Assembly (NCBI RefSeq): GCF_009765275.1
Contig: NZ_VOPH01000003.1
Location: 62,001 to 126,000, forward strand
DNA from: Chachezhania sediminis
GTDB lineage: Bacteria > Pseudomonadota > Alphaproteobacteria > Rhodobacterales > Rhodobacteraceae
DNA: 64,000 nucleotides
Direction: 5' to 3'
Both the position numbers and the translations under genes were made by a program. Under the pieces are notes generated by a model. That model was not told the DNA's origin. It worked only from the letters and a program-made list of their open reading frames with translations, and ran no database searches. Below, in pieces: positions 56,865 to 64,000 of the stretch (position 1 is its first letter; every line of letters begins with the position of its first letter).

Positions 56865-57962
56865 TCAGAACCCTTTGGTGGCGTCGATCACCTGGAAGGT
56901 GGTTTCCAGCGGCTGTTTGCTAGGGACGGTCAGACCGTCCAGCGCTGCCTTGATGTCGACCTTGGTGGCCGCCTGTGCCTCGTAGGTCTTGAAGTAGTAG
57001 ACCCGGTTCTTCGTGTCCGCGACCGAAGTCCATTCCGTGTATTCAAGGACGGGTTGGCCGGTTTCGGGGTTCTCGACCACCGATCCGCGGGGGATGTCGA
57101 AGTTGTTCAGGATGTGGAAGGCGCGGAAGACGCCTTCGTCGCCGTCCTTCATCGGCTGGGCGGTATTGGCGAAGGCCACCGCGCGCACGAAGCGGGCAGG
57201 CGAGGACCCGTTGCCCGGCAGCCCTTCAAGCCCGGTGCCCTGGCCGAAGGGTTCCAGCTTTTGCCGGCCCACGGTGACGGCGGGCAGGTTCAGGTCGGTC
57301 AGGCCGATATAGTTCCGCAGGTTCGTCAGGTGCCAGTCATAGGTCGGGTTGTTGGCAATGACGTTCACAGTGTTGTCATAGATGGTCAGGCCGCTGGTCG
57401 TCTGTTCGATCACGATGGCATCGCCCGAGGCATCGACCACCGAATAGTGCAGGGGCGCCACGCTGCCGAGCTGCTGGATCGGCGTGCCGACCAGGTTGAC
57501 CGTGTGGATCGCTTCGCGCACTTCGGCCACGGTGGCGAAGTTGCCCAGGATCCAGTTGCCGACTTCCTCGCTGGACAGTGCGGTGGGCTGGGTTTCGTCC
57601 GTGACCTCCGGGAAGACGGCGGGACCGGCAAAGAAGAAGGCGCCGAAATGCAGGCCTTCGCTGTTCATCGCGTCGATGGCGATGGGTGCGTTCAGGCCGT
57701 TCATGCCGACGAAGCCGTATTTCGTGGTGTAGGAGAAACCGGTCTTGTCGGGGTTCATGACCAGGGTTTCGATCTTGGTTCCCGCGGGCACCGCCAAGAG
57801 TTCGGATTCCAGGTCCAGGCCGAATTCCATGGTGCGGCCGAAGATCGTGTCGCCGTTGTCGGCGTGAAGCACGATCCCGGTGCAGGCCAGGGCCGATTGT
57901 GCCGACAGCGCAAGGGCGGCCACGCCGGCCGCCAGGCGGCGGAGGGTGCGGGTAGCTGGCAT
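56865..57962 (-). CDS. Choloylglycine-hydrolase-family amidase (linear C-N bonds), exported
   Basis: This 365-residue Ntn hydrolase has a signal peptide ending at Ala-26, which exposes the nucleophile Cys27 (ALACTG). Arg43 in FGRTME and the NNPTYDWHLTNLRNY segment match the family's active site. Related enzymes cleave bile salts, penicillin V or acyl-homoserine lactones; the substrate here cannot be told, and a periplasmic location is predicted. It converges on the DUF1028 gene, with about 195 bases between them that hold no recognisable feature. Confidence 0.87.
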   Translation of the reverse strand: MPATRTLRRLAAGVAALALSAQSALACTGIVLHADNGDTIFGRTMEFGLDLESELLAVPAGTKIETLVMNPDKTGFSYTTKYGFVGMNGLNAPIAIDAMNSEGLHFGAFFFAGPAVFPEVTDETQPTALSSEEVGNWILGNFATVAEVREAIHTVNLVGTPIQQLGSVAPLHYSVVDASGDAIVIEQTTSGLTIYDNTVNVIANNPTYDWHLTNLRNYIGLTDLNLPAVTVGRQKLEPFGQGTGLEGLPGNGSSPARFVRAVAFANTAQPMKDGDEGVFRAFHILNNFDIPRGSVVENPETGQPVLEYTEWTSVADTKNRVYYFKTYEAQAATKVDIKAALDGLTVPSKQPLETTFQVIDATKGF

Positions 57963-58131
57963 GAAGAAAGTCCTTTCTGGTCAGTTCGGGCGGTATGCCC
58001 AATGTGGGGCCCTGTGTGTCTCCGGCCCGTGCATCCTGCCGTCCCCTGCGGCGGCCGGCGACCCCGTCCGGGGGCGGTCCTCTCCTCTGCTTGCTGACCT
58101 CGTGGCTGGCGGGGAGGGGGATCGGCAGATG

Positions 58132-59187
58132 TCAGGCGGCGTCGAACCCGGCGATCATGGCGCGCAGGCCCAAGGCCACGCCTGCGAAGATGCCGGCAAG
58201 GCTAAGTGGCGCGCCATAGGACAAAATCGACATTGCCGTGATGCCCTGACCGACGGAGCAGCCCATCGCCAGGACGGCGCCGCCGCCCATCAGGCCCGCG
58301 CCGAAGATCTGGCGCTTCAGCTCCCGGGGATCCTCGCAGGCTTCCCAGCGGAAATGCCCCTTGCAGAGCGATCCGATGAAGGCCCCGGTCCAGACGCCGG
58401 CCACGGCCCCCACCGCAAAGCCGAGCGGCGTGCCCGAGGCGGTCATGGCGTAAAGGATCGTGTCTCCCAGCGGGGCGGCGAAGGTATAGCTTTGCACCGC
58501 CACGCCCCCGAAGCCGTCGTCGTAGAGCCAGGCGCTGCCGGCCCAGCCCATGGCCACGGCCAGGCCCACGACTGTGCCCCAGCCCAGCATCCGGGGCTGC
58601 GCGAGAAAGCTTTTCCGCCCGGCCGACAGGGCCAGCACGGCGATCCCGGCCAGGATGCCGGGGACCGCGACGGGCACGCCGAAGCTGCGCGACAGAAGAT
58701 GGGCATAGCCGGTGGGTTCGCCGGTCTGGATCAGGTCGGGGGGCAGCAGCCAGATCCGCAGGCCCGCCAGCGGGCCCGACATCACCACATAGGCGCTGAT
58801 CCCCATCACCAGCACGATCACGAAGGCCCGAAGGTCGCCGCCGCCCAGCCGGGCCAGCGCGCCGAAGCCGCAATTGCCCGCCAGCGCCATGCCGACGCCG
58901 AACATCAGCCCGCCCAGCGCATGGGCGACAGGGTTCCAGCCGGTGGCGAGGTAGGGCGTGGTTTCGGCCGGGACCAGCCCGCCCGCGATCATGGCGAAGA
59001 CGGCGATCATCGCCGTGCCGATCGCCACGCCCCACATCCGCAGGCGGTGATCGGTGTTGCCGTAAAGAAAATCCTCGACCGCGCCCAGCGTGCAGAACCG
59101 TCCCAGCCGGGCGGCCAGCCCCAGCAGCAGGCCGCCGCCCGCGCCGATCAGGGCGGCAATCGCGCCCTCCGCGAGTGGAATGTCCAT
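58132..59187 (-). CDS. soxT: YeeE/YedE-family transporter, probable SoxT
   Basis: This 351-residue membrane protein has about nine helices and the conserved cysteines of the YeeE/YedE family (GNCGFGAL, MGCSVGQG and FCTLGA). E. coli-type YeeE takes up thiosulfate, and family members in sox loci are called SoxT. It lies next to soxR and soxS on the same strand and starts 94 bases after the soxR stop. ATG 59187 follows GGAGG. The role here is inferred from family and context. Confidence 0.83.
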   Translation of the reverse strand: MDIPLAEGAIAALIGAGGGLLLGLAARLGRFCTLGAVEDFLYGNTDHRLRMWGVAIGTAMIAVFAMIAGGLVPAETTPYLATGWNPVAHALGGLMFGVGMALAGNCGFGALARLGGGDLRAFVIVLVMGISAYVVMSGPLAGLRIWLLPPDLIQTGEPTGYAHLLSRSFGVPVAVPGILAGIAVLALSAGRKSFLAQPRMLGWGTVVGLAVAMGWAGSAWLYDDGFGGVAVQSYTFAAPLGDTILYAMTASGTPLGFAVGAVAGVWTGAFIGSLCKGHFRWEACEDPRELKRQIFGAGLMGGGAVLAMGCSVGQGITAMSILSYGAPLSLAGIFAGVALGLRAMIAGFDAA

Positions 59188-59281
59188 CGCGCCTCCTCCC
59201 CTTCCCGGGGCGGTCCGGCGGTTGTTCTTGGGCCGGTCCCGCCTGCAGGTTTTGCCGTCAGGCCCGGTATCGGGCCCGGAC

Positions 59282-59632
59282 TCAGGCCTTGTCGTCGTCC
59301 GTCTTGCAGAACAGATCGTAGACAACCTGCAGGATCTGCTTCGGCCGGTCATCCGTCAAGCTGTAGTAGATCGTCTTGCCGTCGCGGCGGGGCGTGACCA
59401 GACCTTCCAGACGCAGGCGCGACAGCTGCTGCGACACCGCCGCCTGGCGGGCGGACAGCAGCTGTTCCAGTTCGGTCACTGACTTTTCGCCAGACACCAG
59501 GTGGCACAGGATCATCAACCGGCTTTCATGACTGATCGCCTTCAGGAATTCCGAGGCCGACTTGGCGTTCGCCACCATGCGGTCCATTTCCTCGTCCGTG
59601 ATGTCTTCGTTCAGTACCGGTAGAGCGGTCAT
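59282..59632 (-). CDS. soxR: ArsR-type sulfur-responsive repressor SoxR
   Basis: This 116-residue winged-helix repressor of the ArsR family has Cys43 and Cys109, 66 residues apart. The same pair and spacing are used by SqrR and BigR to form a polysulfide bridge when persulfides rise. The recognition helix is in LSARQAAVSQQLSRLRLEGL. It should repress the sox genes until thiosulfate or sulfide is present, by binding the ATTC-N8-GAAT site upstream of soxX. It is cotranscribed with soxS and the heme-binding-like gene. Confidence 0.88.
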   Translation of the reverse strand: MTALPVLNEDITDEEMDRMVANAKSASEFLKAISHESRLMILCHLVSGEKSVTELEQLLSARQAAVSQQLSRLRLEGLVTPRRDGKTIYYSLTDDRPKQILQVVYDLFCKTDDDKA

Positions 59633-59662
59633 GTCGTCCTGTTCCCAATCCGTGCCGTCACT

Positions 59663-60166
59663 TCAGAACGCGATCTGGTCCTCGACGGCGGCGATCCCGG
59701 CAGCGGCGCATTCATCGTCCAGTTCGGGGGAGGGCGCGCCGGAAACGCCGATCCCACCCAATATCGTTCCCGCGCCTTCGATGACAAGTCCGCCGCCCAG
59801 CGGAAGCGCCTCGGAAAGTTGCCTTATCCCTTGCGAAATCGTGCCCGGTGCCGTCGCTTCGTGCAATTCGGATGTGCTTGACCGAAAACTGACCGCCGTC
59901 CACGCCTTCCGGCGCGAGGTTTCGTAGACATGAAGCCCGGCATAGCGGTCGCGGACGAAGACCTGGGGCCCGCCGAAACGGTCGACCACGGTGACGCCGA
60001 CCTGATAGCCGCCGGCGCGACAGGCCTCCATCGCGGCCTGGGCTGCCTGAAGCGCCACCTCGGGCTTCAGGACCTTGAATTCGACAAAGGCGTCGTCCTC
60101 GCCGGCCAGGGCCGGTGTGGCGGCGGCCAGAGCGGTCGCCAGGATGATGGGTGTGAAGCGGTGCAT
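59663..60166 (-). CDS. Periplasmic GlcG/HbpS-like heme-binding family protein
   Basis: This protein of about 167 residues has a signal peptide (MHRFTPIILATALAAATPALA) and a GlcG/HbpS-type fold, with AGGYQVGVTVVDRFGGPQVFVRD and LGGGLVIEGAGTILGGIGVSGA. HbpS binds heme and senses redox state. The gene is common in sox loci, between soxS and soxR. ATG 60166 is chosen because GGAGG lies eight bases upstream; ATG 60172 is too close to it. The exact ligand is not proven here. Confidence 0.78.
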   Translation of the reverse strand: MHRFTPIILATALAAATPALAGEDDAFVEFKVLKPEVALQAAQAAMEACRAGGYQVGVTVVDRFGGPQVFVRDRYAGLHVYETSRRKAWTAVSFRSSTSELHEATAPGTISQGIRQLSEALPLGGGLVIEGAGTILGGIGVSGAPSPELDDECAAAGIAAVEDQIAF

Positions 60167-60195
60167 GGACATGTCCTCCCTCAAGGATCCTGCGG

Positions 60196-60621
60196 TCATC
60201 CGTTGGGCGTGCCTGCGGGCACGCCGACAGCTTGCGCGCCTCCGGGCGCGGCGATGTCGTGGTCATCCAGCAGCCGGTCCAGGAAGCCCCAGAAGAAATC
60301 CTCGCCCGGGTAGCCTTCGATCCGGCCCAGTTCGCGACCGTCCTCGACCAGCAGGAAGGTGGGCGTGTAGACCACCCGCCGCGTCAGCGCGATGTCGCCG
60401 CCGGGCAGCGACGCGATATCGACCCGGCGCAGGGGCGCGCGGCGGCTTTCTTCGGTCTTGGGAAAGATCGGACCGATCTCCTCGGTCCAGCGGGCACACC
60501 AGCTGCAGCCCTGGGTCTCGACCATGACCAGTTCCGCCGCCTGCGCGGGGGCGAAGGCAGGGACGACCAGTGCGAGAGCGATTCCGCAACTGCGCACGAA
60601 AGAGGCGATTGACGTTCTCAT
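60196..60621 (-). CDS. soxS: Periplasmic thioredoxin SoxS
   Basis: This 141-residue thioredoxin-fold protein has a signal peptide (LALVVPAFAPAQA) and the active site GCSWC (Cys39, Cys42). SoxS keeps the SoxY carrier cysteine reduced in sulfur oxidisers. It is the first gene of the leftward soxS operon, divergent from soxV across 47 bases. A weak ATTC/GAAT-like site lies in that gap (60633-60648). ATG 60621 is chosen; the frame extends to 60699. Confidence 0.88.
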   Translation of the reverse strand: MRTSIASFVRSCGIALALVVPAFAPAQAAELVMVETQGCSWCARWTEEIGPIFPKTEESRRAPLRRVDIASLPGGDIALTRRVVYTPTFLLVEDGRELGRIEGYPGEDFFWGFLDRLLDDHDIAAPGGAQAVGVPAGTPNG

Positions 60622-60668
60622 GACGCATAATCTAATACGAATGTGTTGATGGATCAAGGAGCGAGCCG

Positions 60669-61409
60669 ATGTTCGACGTTTCCCTGCTGGGCGCGGCACT
60701 TGCCGGACTGCTGTCGTTCCTGTCGCCCTGCATCCTGCCGATTGTTCCCTTCTATCTCAGCTACATGGCCGGCGTCGGGATGAGCCAGATCACCGCTGAC
60801 GGTACATTGCCGGCGGGGGTGCGCGGGCGTGCTGTCCTGTCGTCCGTCGCGTTCGCGGCCGGAATCATCGCGGTCTTCGTGGCGCTGGGCGCATCGGCCA
60901 GCCTTGCGGGACAGTTCGTGCGGGAATGGTTCGACGTGCTGCGCTGGGTGGCGGCCGTCGTCATCATTGTCATGGGCCTCCATTTCCTGGGGGTATTCCG
61001 GATCGGGATCCTGTACCGTGAATTTCGCACCGATGCGGGCCAGACGAAGGACCCCGGCGTGGCCGGCGCCTTTATCCTGGGTCTGGCTTTCGCCTTTGGC
61101 TGGACGCCCTGCGTCGGTCCGGTTCTGGCGGCGATCCTGTTCACCGCTGCCGGGGCAGAGGAGGCGGGCCGGGGGGCGATGCTTCTGCTGGCCTATGGGC
61201 TGGGGATGACGCTGCCCTTCATCGCGGCATCGGTCTTTGTCGGGCCGTTCCTACGCTGGGCCCAGAAATTCCGCCGGCACCTGCCCAAGGTCGAAAAGGC
61301 AATGGGCGTCCTGCTGATCGTCTTCGGGCTGCTGATCGGGACCGGCACCGTGAACTATATCGCCGAATGGATGCTGGCCGTGGCGCCGGACCTCGGCACC
61401 CTGAAATAG
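60669..61409 (+). CDS. soxV: CcdA-like membrane electron carrier SoxV
   Basis: This 246-residue protein has six transmembrane helices and the two cysteines of the CcdA/DsbD-beta family, in SPCILPIVP (Cys21) and TPCVGP. SoxV passes electrons from the cytoplasm to SoxW and SoxS. It is the first rightward gene of the sox operon and starts behind AAGGAG. soxW follows after 19 bases. Confidence 0.92.
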   Translation: MFDVSLLGAALAGLLSFLSPCILPIVPFYLSYMAGVGMSQITADGTLPAGVRGRAVLSSVAFAAGIIAVFVALGASASLAGQFVREWFDVLRWVAAVVIIVMGLHFLGVFRIGILYREFRTDAGQTKDPGVAGAFILGLAFAFGWTPCVGPVLAAILFTAAGAEEAGRGAMLLLAYGLGMTLPFIAASVFVGPFLRWAQKFRRHLPKVEKAMGVLLIVFGLLIGTGTVNYIAEWMLAVAPDLGTLK

Positions 61410-61428
61410 GCATGTTTGGGAGGAGATC

Positions 61429-62028
61429 ATGCGTACACTGCTGGGAGGAATGGCCACCAGTCTGGCTTCGGGTGTGGCCGCGGCGCTGATCGCGCTGCCC
61501 CTGTGGGCGGCCGAGATGGGCGACGACGGGCTGCACAAGACCGCCTGGATGCACGACACGTTCCGCGACCTGGGCGAGGACCTGGCCGAAGCCACGGCGA
61601 ACGGCAAGCGGTTCATGGTGTTGATCGAACAACGCGGCTGCATCTACTGCGAGAAGATGCACACCGACGTGTTCCCGGACCCGGAGATCGAGGCGATGCT
61701 GACCGACGACTACTTCGTCGTGCAGCTGAACATGTTCGGCGATGTCGAAGTGACCGATTTCGACGGCGAGGTCATGACCGAAAAGGAACTGGTCCGCCGC
61801 TGGGGTGCGCTCTTCACGCCGATGATGGTCTTCTTCCCGGAAACCTCGGACGGGTCGGAACCCGGCAACCGTCTGGCTGTCGTCCAGATGCCCGGGGCCT
61901 TCGGCAAGTCCACGACCTATGACCTGCTGAACTGGGTGCTGGAGGACGGCTATGACGGCGAGGAGCCGTTCCAGAAGTACCATGCCCGCAAGCACAATGC
62001 GCGCGCGGCGGGGACCGGATCGGATTGA
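61429..62028 (+). CDS. soxW: Thioredoxin SoxW
   Basis: This 199-residue exported thioredoxin-like protein has a signal peptide (residues 1-27) and the active site GCIYC (Cys71, Cys74). It accepts electrons from SoxV and keeps periplasmic Sox proteins reduced. It follows soxV as in Paracoccus and roseobacters. ATG 61429 follows GGGAGGAG. Confidence 0.9.
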   Translation: MRTLLGGMATSLASGVAAALIALPLWAAEMGDDGLHKTAWMHDTFRDLGEDLAEATANGKRFMVLIEQRGCIYCEKMHTDVFPDPEIEAMLTDDYFVVQLNMFGDVEVTDFDGEVMTEKELVRRWGALFTPMMVFFPETSDGSEPGNRLAVVQMPGAFGKSTTYDLLNWVLEDGYDGEEPFQKYHARKHNARAAGTGSD

Positions 62029-62037
62029 ATTAATAAA

Positions 62038-62053
62038 ATTCATATACACGAAT
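62038..62053. promoter_or_regulatory. SoxR/SqrR operator ATTC-N8-GAAT
   Basis: ATTC-ATATACAC-GAAT matches the operator form reported for SqrR, BigR and related sulfur regulators. Flanking bases extend the arms to AAATTC and GAATTT. It lies 70 bases upstream of soxX, after the soxW stop. Confidence 0.78.
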
Positions 62054-62122
62054 TTGATGTTGCGTGACGTCGCGTTTGTGCACTACCGTATCCCAAAGAG
62101 GGAGAGTCGAAAGGGAGGAACC

Positions 62123-62599
62123 ATGAGACTTTCTGCAGCGATGGCCGTGGCGTTTGCCGTGGCCTCGACGCCGCTTGCCGCGGGAGAGACGGCACCCGGC
62201 GACGTGGTTTTCGTGGACGGTGCGGTCGAGGTTTCGCTGACCGGCGTGCCGGGAGATCCGGCCAATGGCGCGGAACTGATGAACAAGGGGGCCGGCAACT
62301 GCATCGCCTGTCATTCGGTGACGGCCCTGTCGAACCTGCCGTTCCAAGGCGAGATCGGCCCGATGCTGGACGGCGCTGCCGACCGCTGGACCGAGGGCGA
62401 GCTGCGGGGGATCGTGGCCAATGCCAAGGAAATGTTCCCCGACTCGATGATGCCCTCGTTCTACCGGGTGACGGGCTATATCCGGCCGGGGCTGGAATAC
62501 ACGGGCAAGGGCATCGCGGATGCGGACATCACGCCCCTTCTGACCGCACAGCAGGTCGAGGACGTGGTAGCCTACCTGATGACCCTGAAGGATGGCTGA
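62123..62599 (+). CDS. soxX: Cytochrome c SoxX
   Basis: This 158-residue exported cytochrome has one heme site, Cys60-Ile-Ala-Cys63-His64, and a likely axial Met near residue 110 (SMMPSFYR). With SoxA it forms the SoxAX complex that couples thiosulfate to SoxYZ. It starts at ATG 62123 behind AAAGGGAGG, the first gene after the operator. Confidence 0.93.
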   Translation: MRLSAAMAVAFAVASTPLAAGETAPGDVVFVDGAVEVSLTGVPGDPANGAELMNKGAGNCIACHSVTALSNLPFQGEIGPMLDGAADRWTEGELRGIVANAKEMFPDSMMPSFYRVTGYIRPGLEYTGKGIADADITPLLTAQQVEDVVAYLMTLKDG

Positions 62600-62633
62600 C
62601 GGCCCAGGCGCCGCGCCGAGAGAGGAGAGGTCG

Positions 62634-63056
62634 ATGAACTTCACACGACGCGAAACACTTGGGCTTGGCCTTGCGGCCGGTGCGGCGGCGGTCTTTCTGC
62701 CCTATCGCGCCTTCGCGGCCACGTCCGCGGACCGGATCGCCGCCTTCACCGGCGGCGCCGCGATCGGTTCGGCCGGCGTCACGCTGACCGCGCCCGAGAT
62801 CGCCGAGAACGGCAACACGGTGCCGATCAGCGTCGATGCCCCCGGCGCCACGGAAATCCTGGTCCTGGCCATGGGCAACCCCAGCCCCGACGTCGCCACC
62901 TTCAAGTTCGGGCCGCTGGCCGGTTCGCAGGTGGCCTCGACGCGGATCCGGCTGGCAGGCACGCAGGATGTGGTCGCCATCGCCAAGATGGCAGACGGCA
63001 GCTTTGCGCAGGCCAGTTCGACCGTGAAGGTTACCATCGGCGGCTGCGGCGGCTGA
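62634..63056 (+). CDS. soxY: Sulfur carrier subunit SoxY
   Basis: This 140-residue protein has a Tat signal (TRRETLGLGLAAGAAAVFL) and ends in the swinging-arm motif G-G-C-G-G (Cys138), which carries the sulfur substrate. It pairs with SoxZ. ATG 62634 follows GAGGAGAGG; the upstream in-frame extension is a shadow. Confidence 0.95.
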   Translation: MNFTRRETLGLGLAAGAAAVFLPYRAFAATSADRIAAFTGGAAIGSAGVTLTAPEIAENGNTVPISVDAPGATEILVLAMGNPSPDVATFKFGPLAGSQVASTRIRLAGTQDVVAIAKMADGSFAQASSTVKVTIGGCGG

Positions 63057-63074
63057 GCGAGAGGAGAGGACGAC

Positions 63075-63404
63075 ATGGCATCCGGTGTCAAACCCCGCGT
63101 CAAGGTTCCCGGCAGCGTCACGCCGGGCGAAGTGATCACCCTTAAGACGCTGATCAGCCACGACATGGAAAGCGGGCAGCGCAAGGACAAGGACGGCAAC
63201 CTGATCCCGCGCTCGATCATCAACCGCTTCACCTGCGATTTCGAAGGCGAGAACGTCATCGACGTGACGATGGAGCCGGCGATCTCGACCAACCCCTATT
63301 TCGAGTTCGACGCGAAGGTTCCGGGCGCCGGCACCTTCACCTTCACCTGGTACGATGACGACGGTGACGTCTACACGATCGACAAGGCGGTCAAGGCGGG
63401 CTGA
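63075..63404 (+). CDS. soxZ: Sulfur carrier partner SoxZ
   Basis: This 109-residue protein has the SoxZ pattern (PGSVTPGEVITLKTLISHDMESGQRKD, then RSIINRFTCDFEGE and FTFTWYDDDGDVYT). It has no signal peptide and is exported by hitch-hiking on SoxY through Tat. It follows soxY by 18 bases. Three 26-bp repeats lie between it and soxA. Confidence 0.95.
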   Translation: MASGVKPRVKVPGSVTPGEVITLKTLISHDMESGQRKDKDGNLIPRSIINRFTCDFEGENVIDVTMEPAISTNPYFEFDAKVPGAGTFTFTWYDDDGDVYTIDKAVKAG

Positions 63405-63407
63405 GGA

Positions 63408-63485
63408 GCCAAAGGGCGGCCCAGCGGGCCAAGGCCAATGGGCGGCCCGGCGGGCCGATGCCAAAGGGTGGCCCAACGGGCCGAG
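63408..63485 (+). repeat. Three tandem 26-bp hairpin repeats between soxZ and soxA
   Basis: Copies start at 63408, 63434 and 63460. Each begins GCCAA and contains GGCCC, a three-base loop, GGGCC. The stem is identical in all three and the loop differs (AGC, GGC, AAC). The soxA ribosome site follows the third copy. Confidence 0.85.
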
Positions 63486-63495
63486 GGAGGACAAC

Positions 63496-64000
63496 ATGAA
63501 CGCGACTACCGCACTTGCCCGGATCGCGGCGGCCTTCGCCGTCTCGGGTCTGGTTCTGGCGGCCAGCCAGGCGGCTGCCGACGAAGAGGCGGAACTGGTG
63601 GTCAACGGCGATATCGAGATGGTCACCAAGACCGCCGCGCCCGACCACGTGGAAGCCTTCGACGAAATCTATTCAGGCTGGCGCTTCCGCTCGGACGAGA
63701 CGCAGGCGTTGCAGATGGACGATTTCGACAATCCGGGCATGATCTTCGTCGACAAGGCGATCGACGACTGGAACACGCCCGACGGGGCCGAGGGCAAGTC
63801 CTGCGCGGACTGCCACGGCGCGCCCGAGGAGATGCGCGGCGTGCGCGCGGTCTTCCCGAAATACGTGGAAGCCGCGGGCGAGGTGCAGACGCTGGAAATG
63901 GCGATCAACGACTGCCGCGAAAACCGGATGGGCGCCGAGCCCTGGAAGTATACCGGCGGCGACATGGTCGACATGACGGCGCTTCTGGCCGCCGTGTCGC
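63496..64000 (+). CDS. soxA: Cytochrome c SoxA, N-terminal part
   Basis: The visible 168 residues start at ATG 63496 behind GGGAGG. They include a signal peptide (to about residue 28), a heme site Cys103-Ala-Asp-Cys106-His107, and a further cysteine in NDCRENRMG. SoxA with SoxX starts thiosulfate oxidation by linking it to SoxY. The gene runs past the window edge, where soxB and others would be expected. Confidence 0.93.
   Translation, partial: MNATTALARIAAAFAVSGLVLAASQAAADEEAELVVNGDIEMVTKTAAPDHVEAFDEIYSGWRFRSDETQALQMDDFDNPGMIFVDKAIDDWNTPDGAEGKSCADCHGAPEEMRGVRAVFPKYVEAAGEVQTLEMAINDCRENRMGAEPWKYTGGDMVDMTALLAAVS

Noticed and set aside
63408-63485. CRISPR array
   Set aside because: Repeats are directly adjacent with no spacers and no cas genes are nearby.

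Overview
The window is high-GC alphaproteobacterial DNA, most probably from a Rhodobacterales/Roseobacter-group bacterium. The support is a soxRSVWXYZA cluster in the usual order for that group, lambda-type head and tail genes of roseobacter prophages, and an oligopeptide transporter with a fused permease-ATPase. No tRNA, rRNA or CRISPR array was seen.

Positions 1 to about 34.7 kb are a lambda-like siphovirus prophage whose left end lies outside the window. An immunity region (0.5-3.1 kb) holds a LexA/CI-type repressor, a lipoprotein gene behind it, a Cro-like gene, and four copies of one operator in two matching pairs. Small early genes follow, then a split replication module (CHC2/Toprim primase and D5 helicase, 4.9-7.9 kb) and a non-coding stretch of repeated TCTGCCC motifs that may be the phage origin. 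The late operon (9.2-29.7 kb) follows lambda order: terminases, gpW-like connector, portal, a ClpP-protease/scaffold/capsid fusion, decoration protein, head-tail joining proteins, tail tube, G and G-T chaperones joined by the lambda slippery heptamer GGGAAAG, tape measure, tail tip, an SGNH-hydrolase fibre, holin, endolysin and overlapping spanins. A small protein resembling the Acb2/Tad1 hairpin family (anti-CBASS sponge) sits between holin and endolysin. Between the lysis genes and the integrase lies a lower-GC cargo of two genes, an AAA+ ATPase and an S8 subtilase, which match the IetAS anti-phage pair. The prophage thus carries a probable defence system and a possible counter-defence protein.

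From 34.9 to 49.6 kb is host chromosome: a secreted-type sedolisin (S53) peptidase with a calcium-binding C-terminus, an aldehyde dehydrogenase with a short GAF/Fis regulator, a polytopic membrane protein, a MarR regulator, DUF2218, a double universal stress protein, a SulP anion transporter, a methyltransferase with a TPP-dependent enzyme, and a broken Fic/Doc toxin gene.

From 49.6 to 58 kb is a peptide-uptake cluster: GntR regulator, OppF-like ATPase, fused permease-ATPase, permease and binding protein, divergent from a DUF1028 gene across three palindromes spaced exactly 26 bp, with a second Ntn hydrolase alongside. From 58.1 kb to the end is the sulfur-oxidation locus. On the minus strand are soxS, a heme-binding-like gene, soxR and a YeeE/SoxT transporter; on the plus strand are soxV, soxW, soxX, soxY, soxZ and the start of soxA. 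An ATTC-N8-GAAT operator precedes soxX, and the ArsR-type repressor has the cysteine pair of persulfide sensors.
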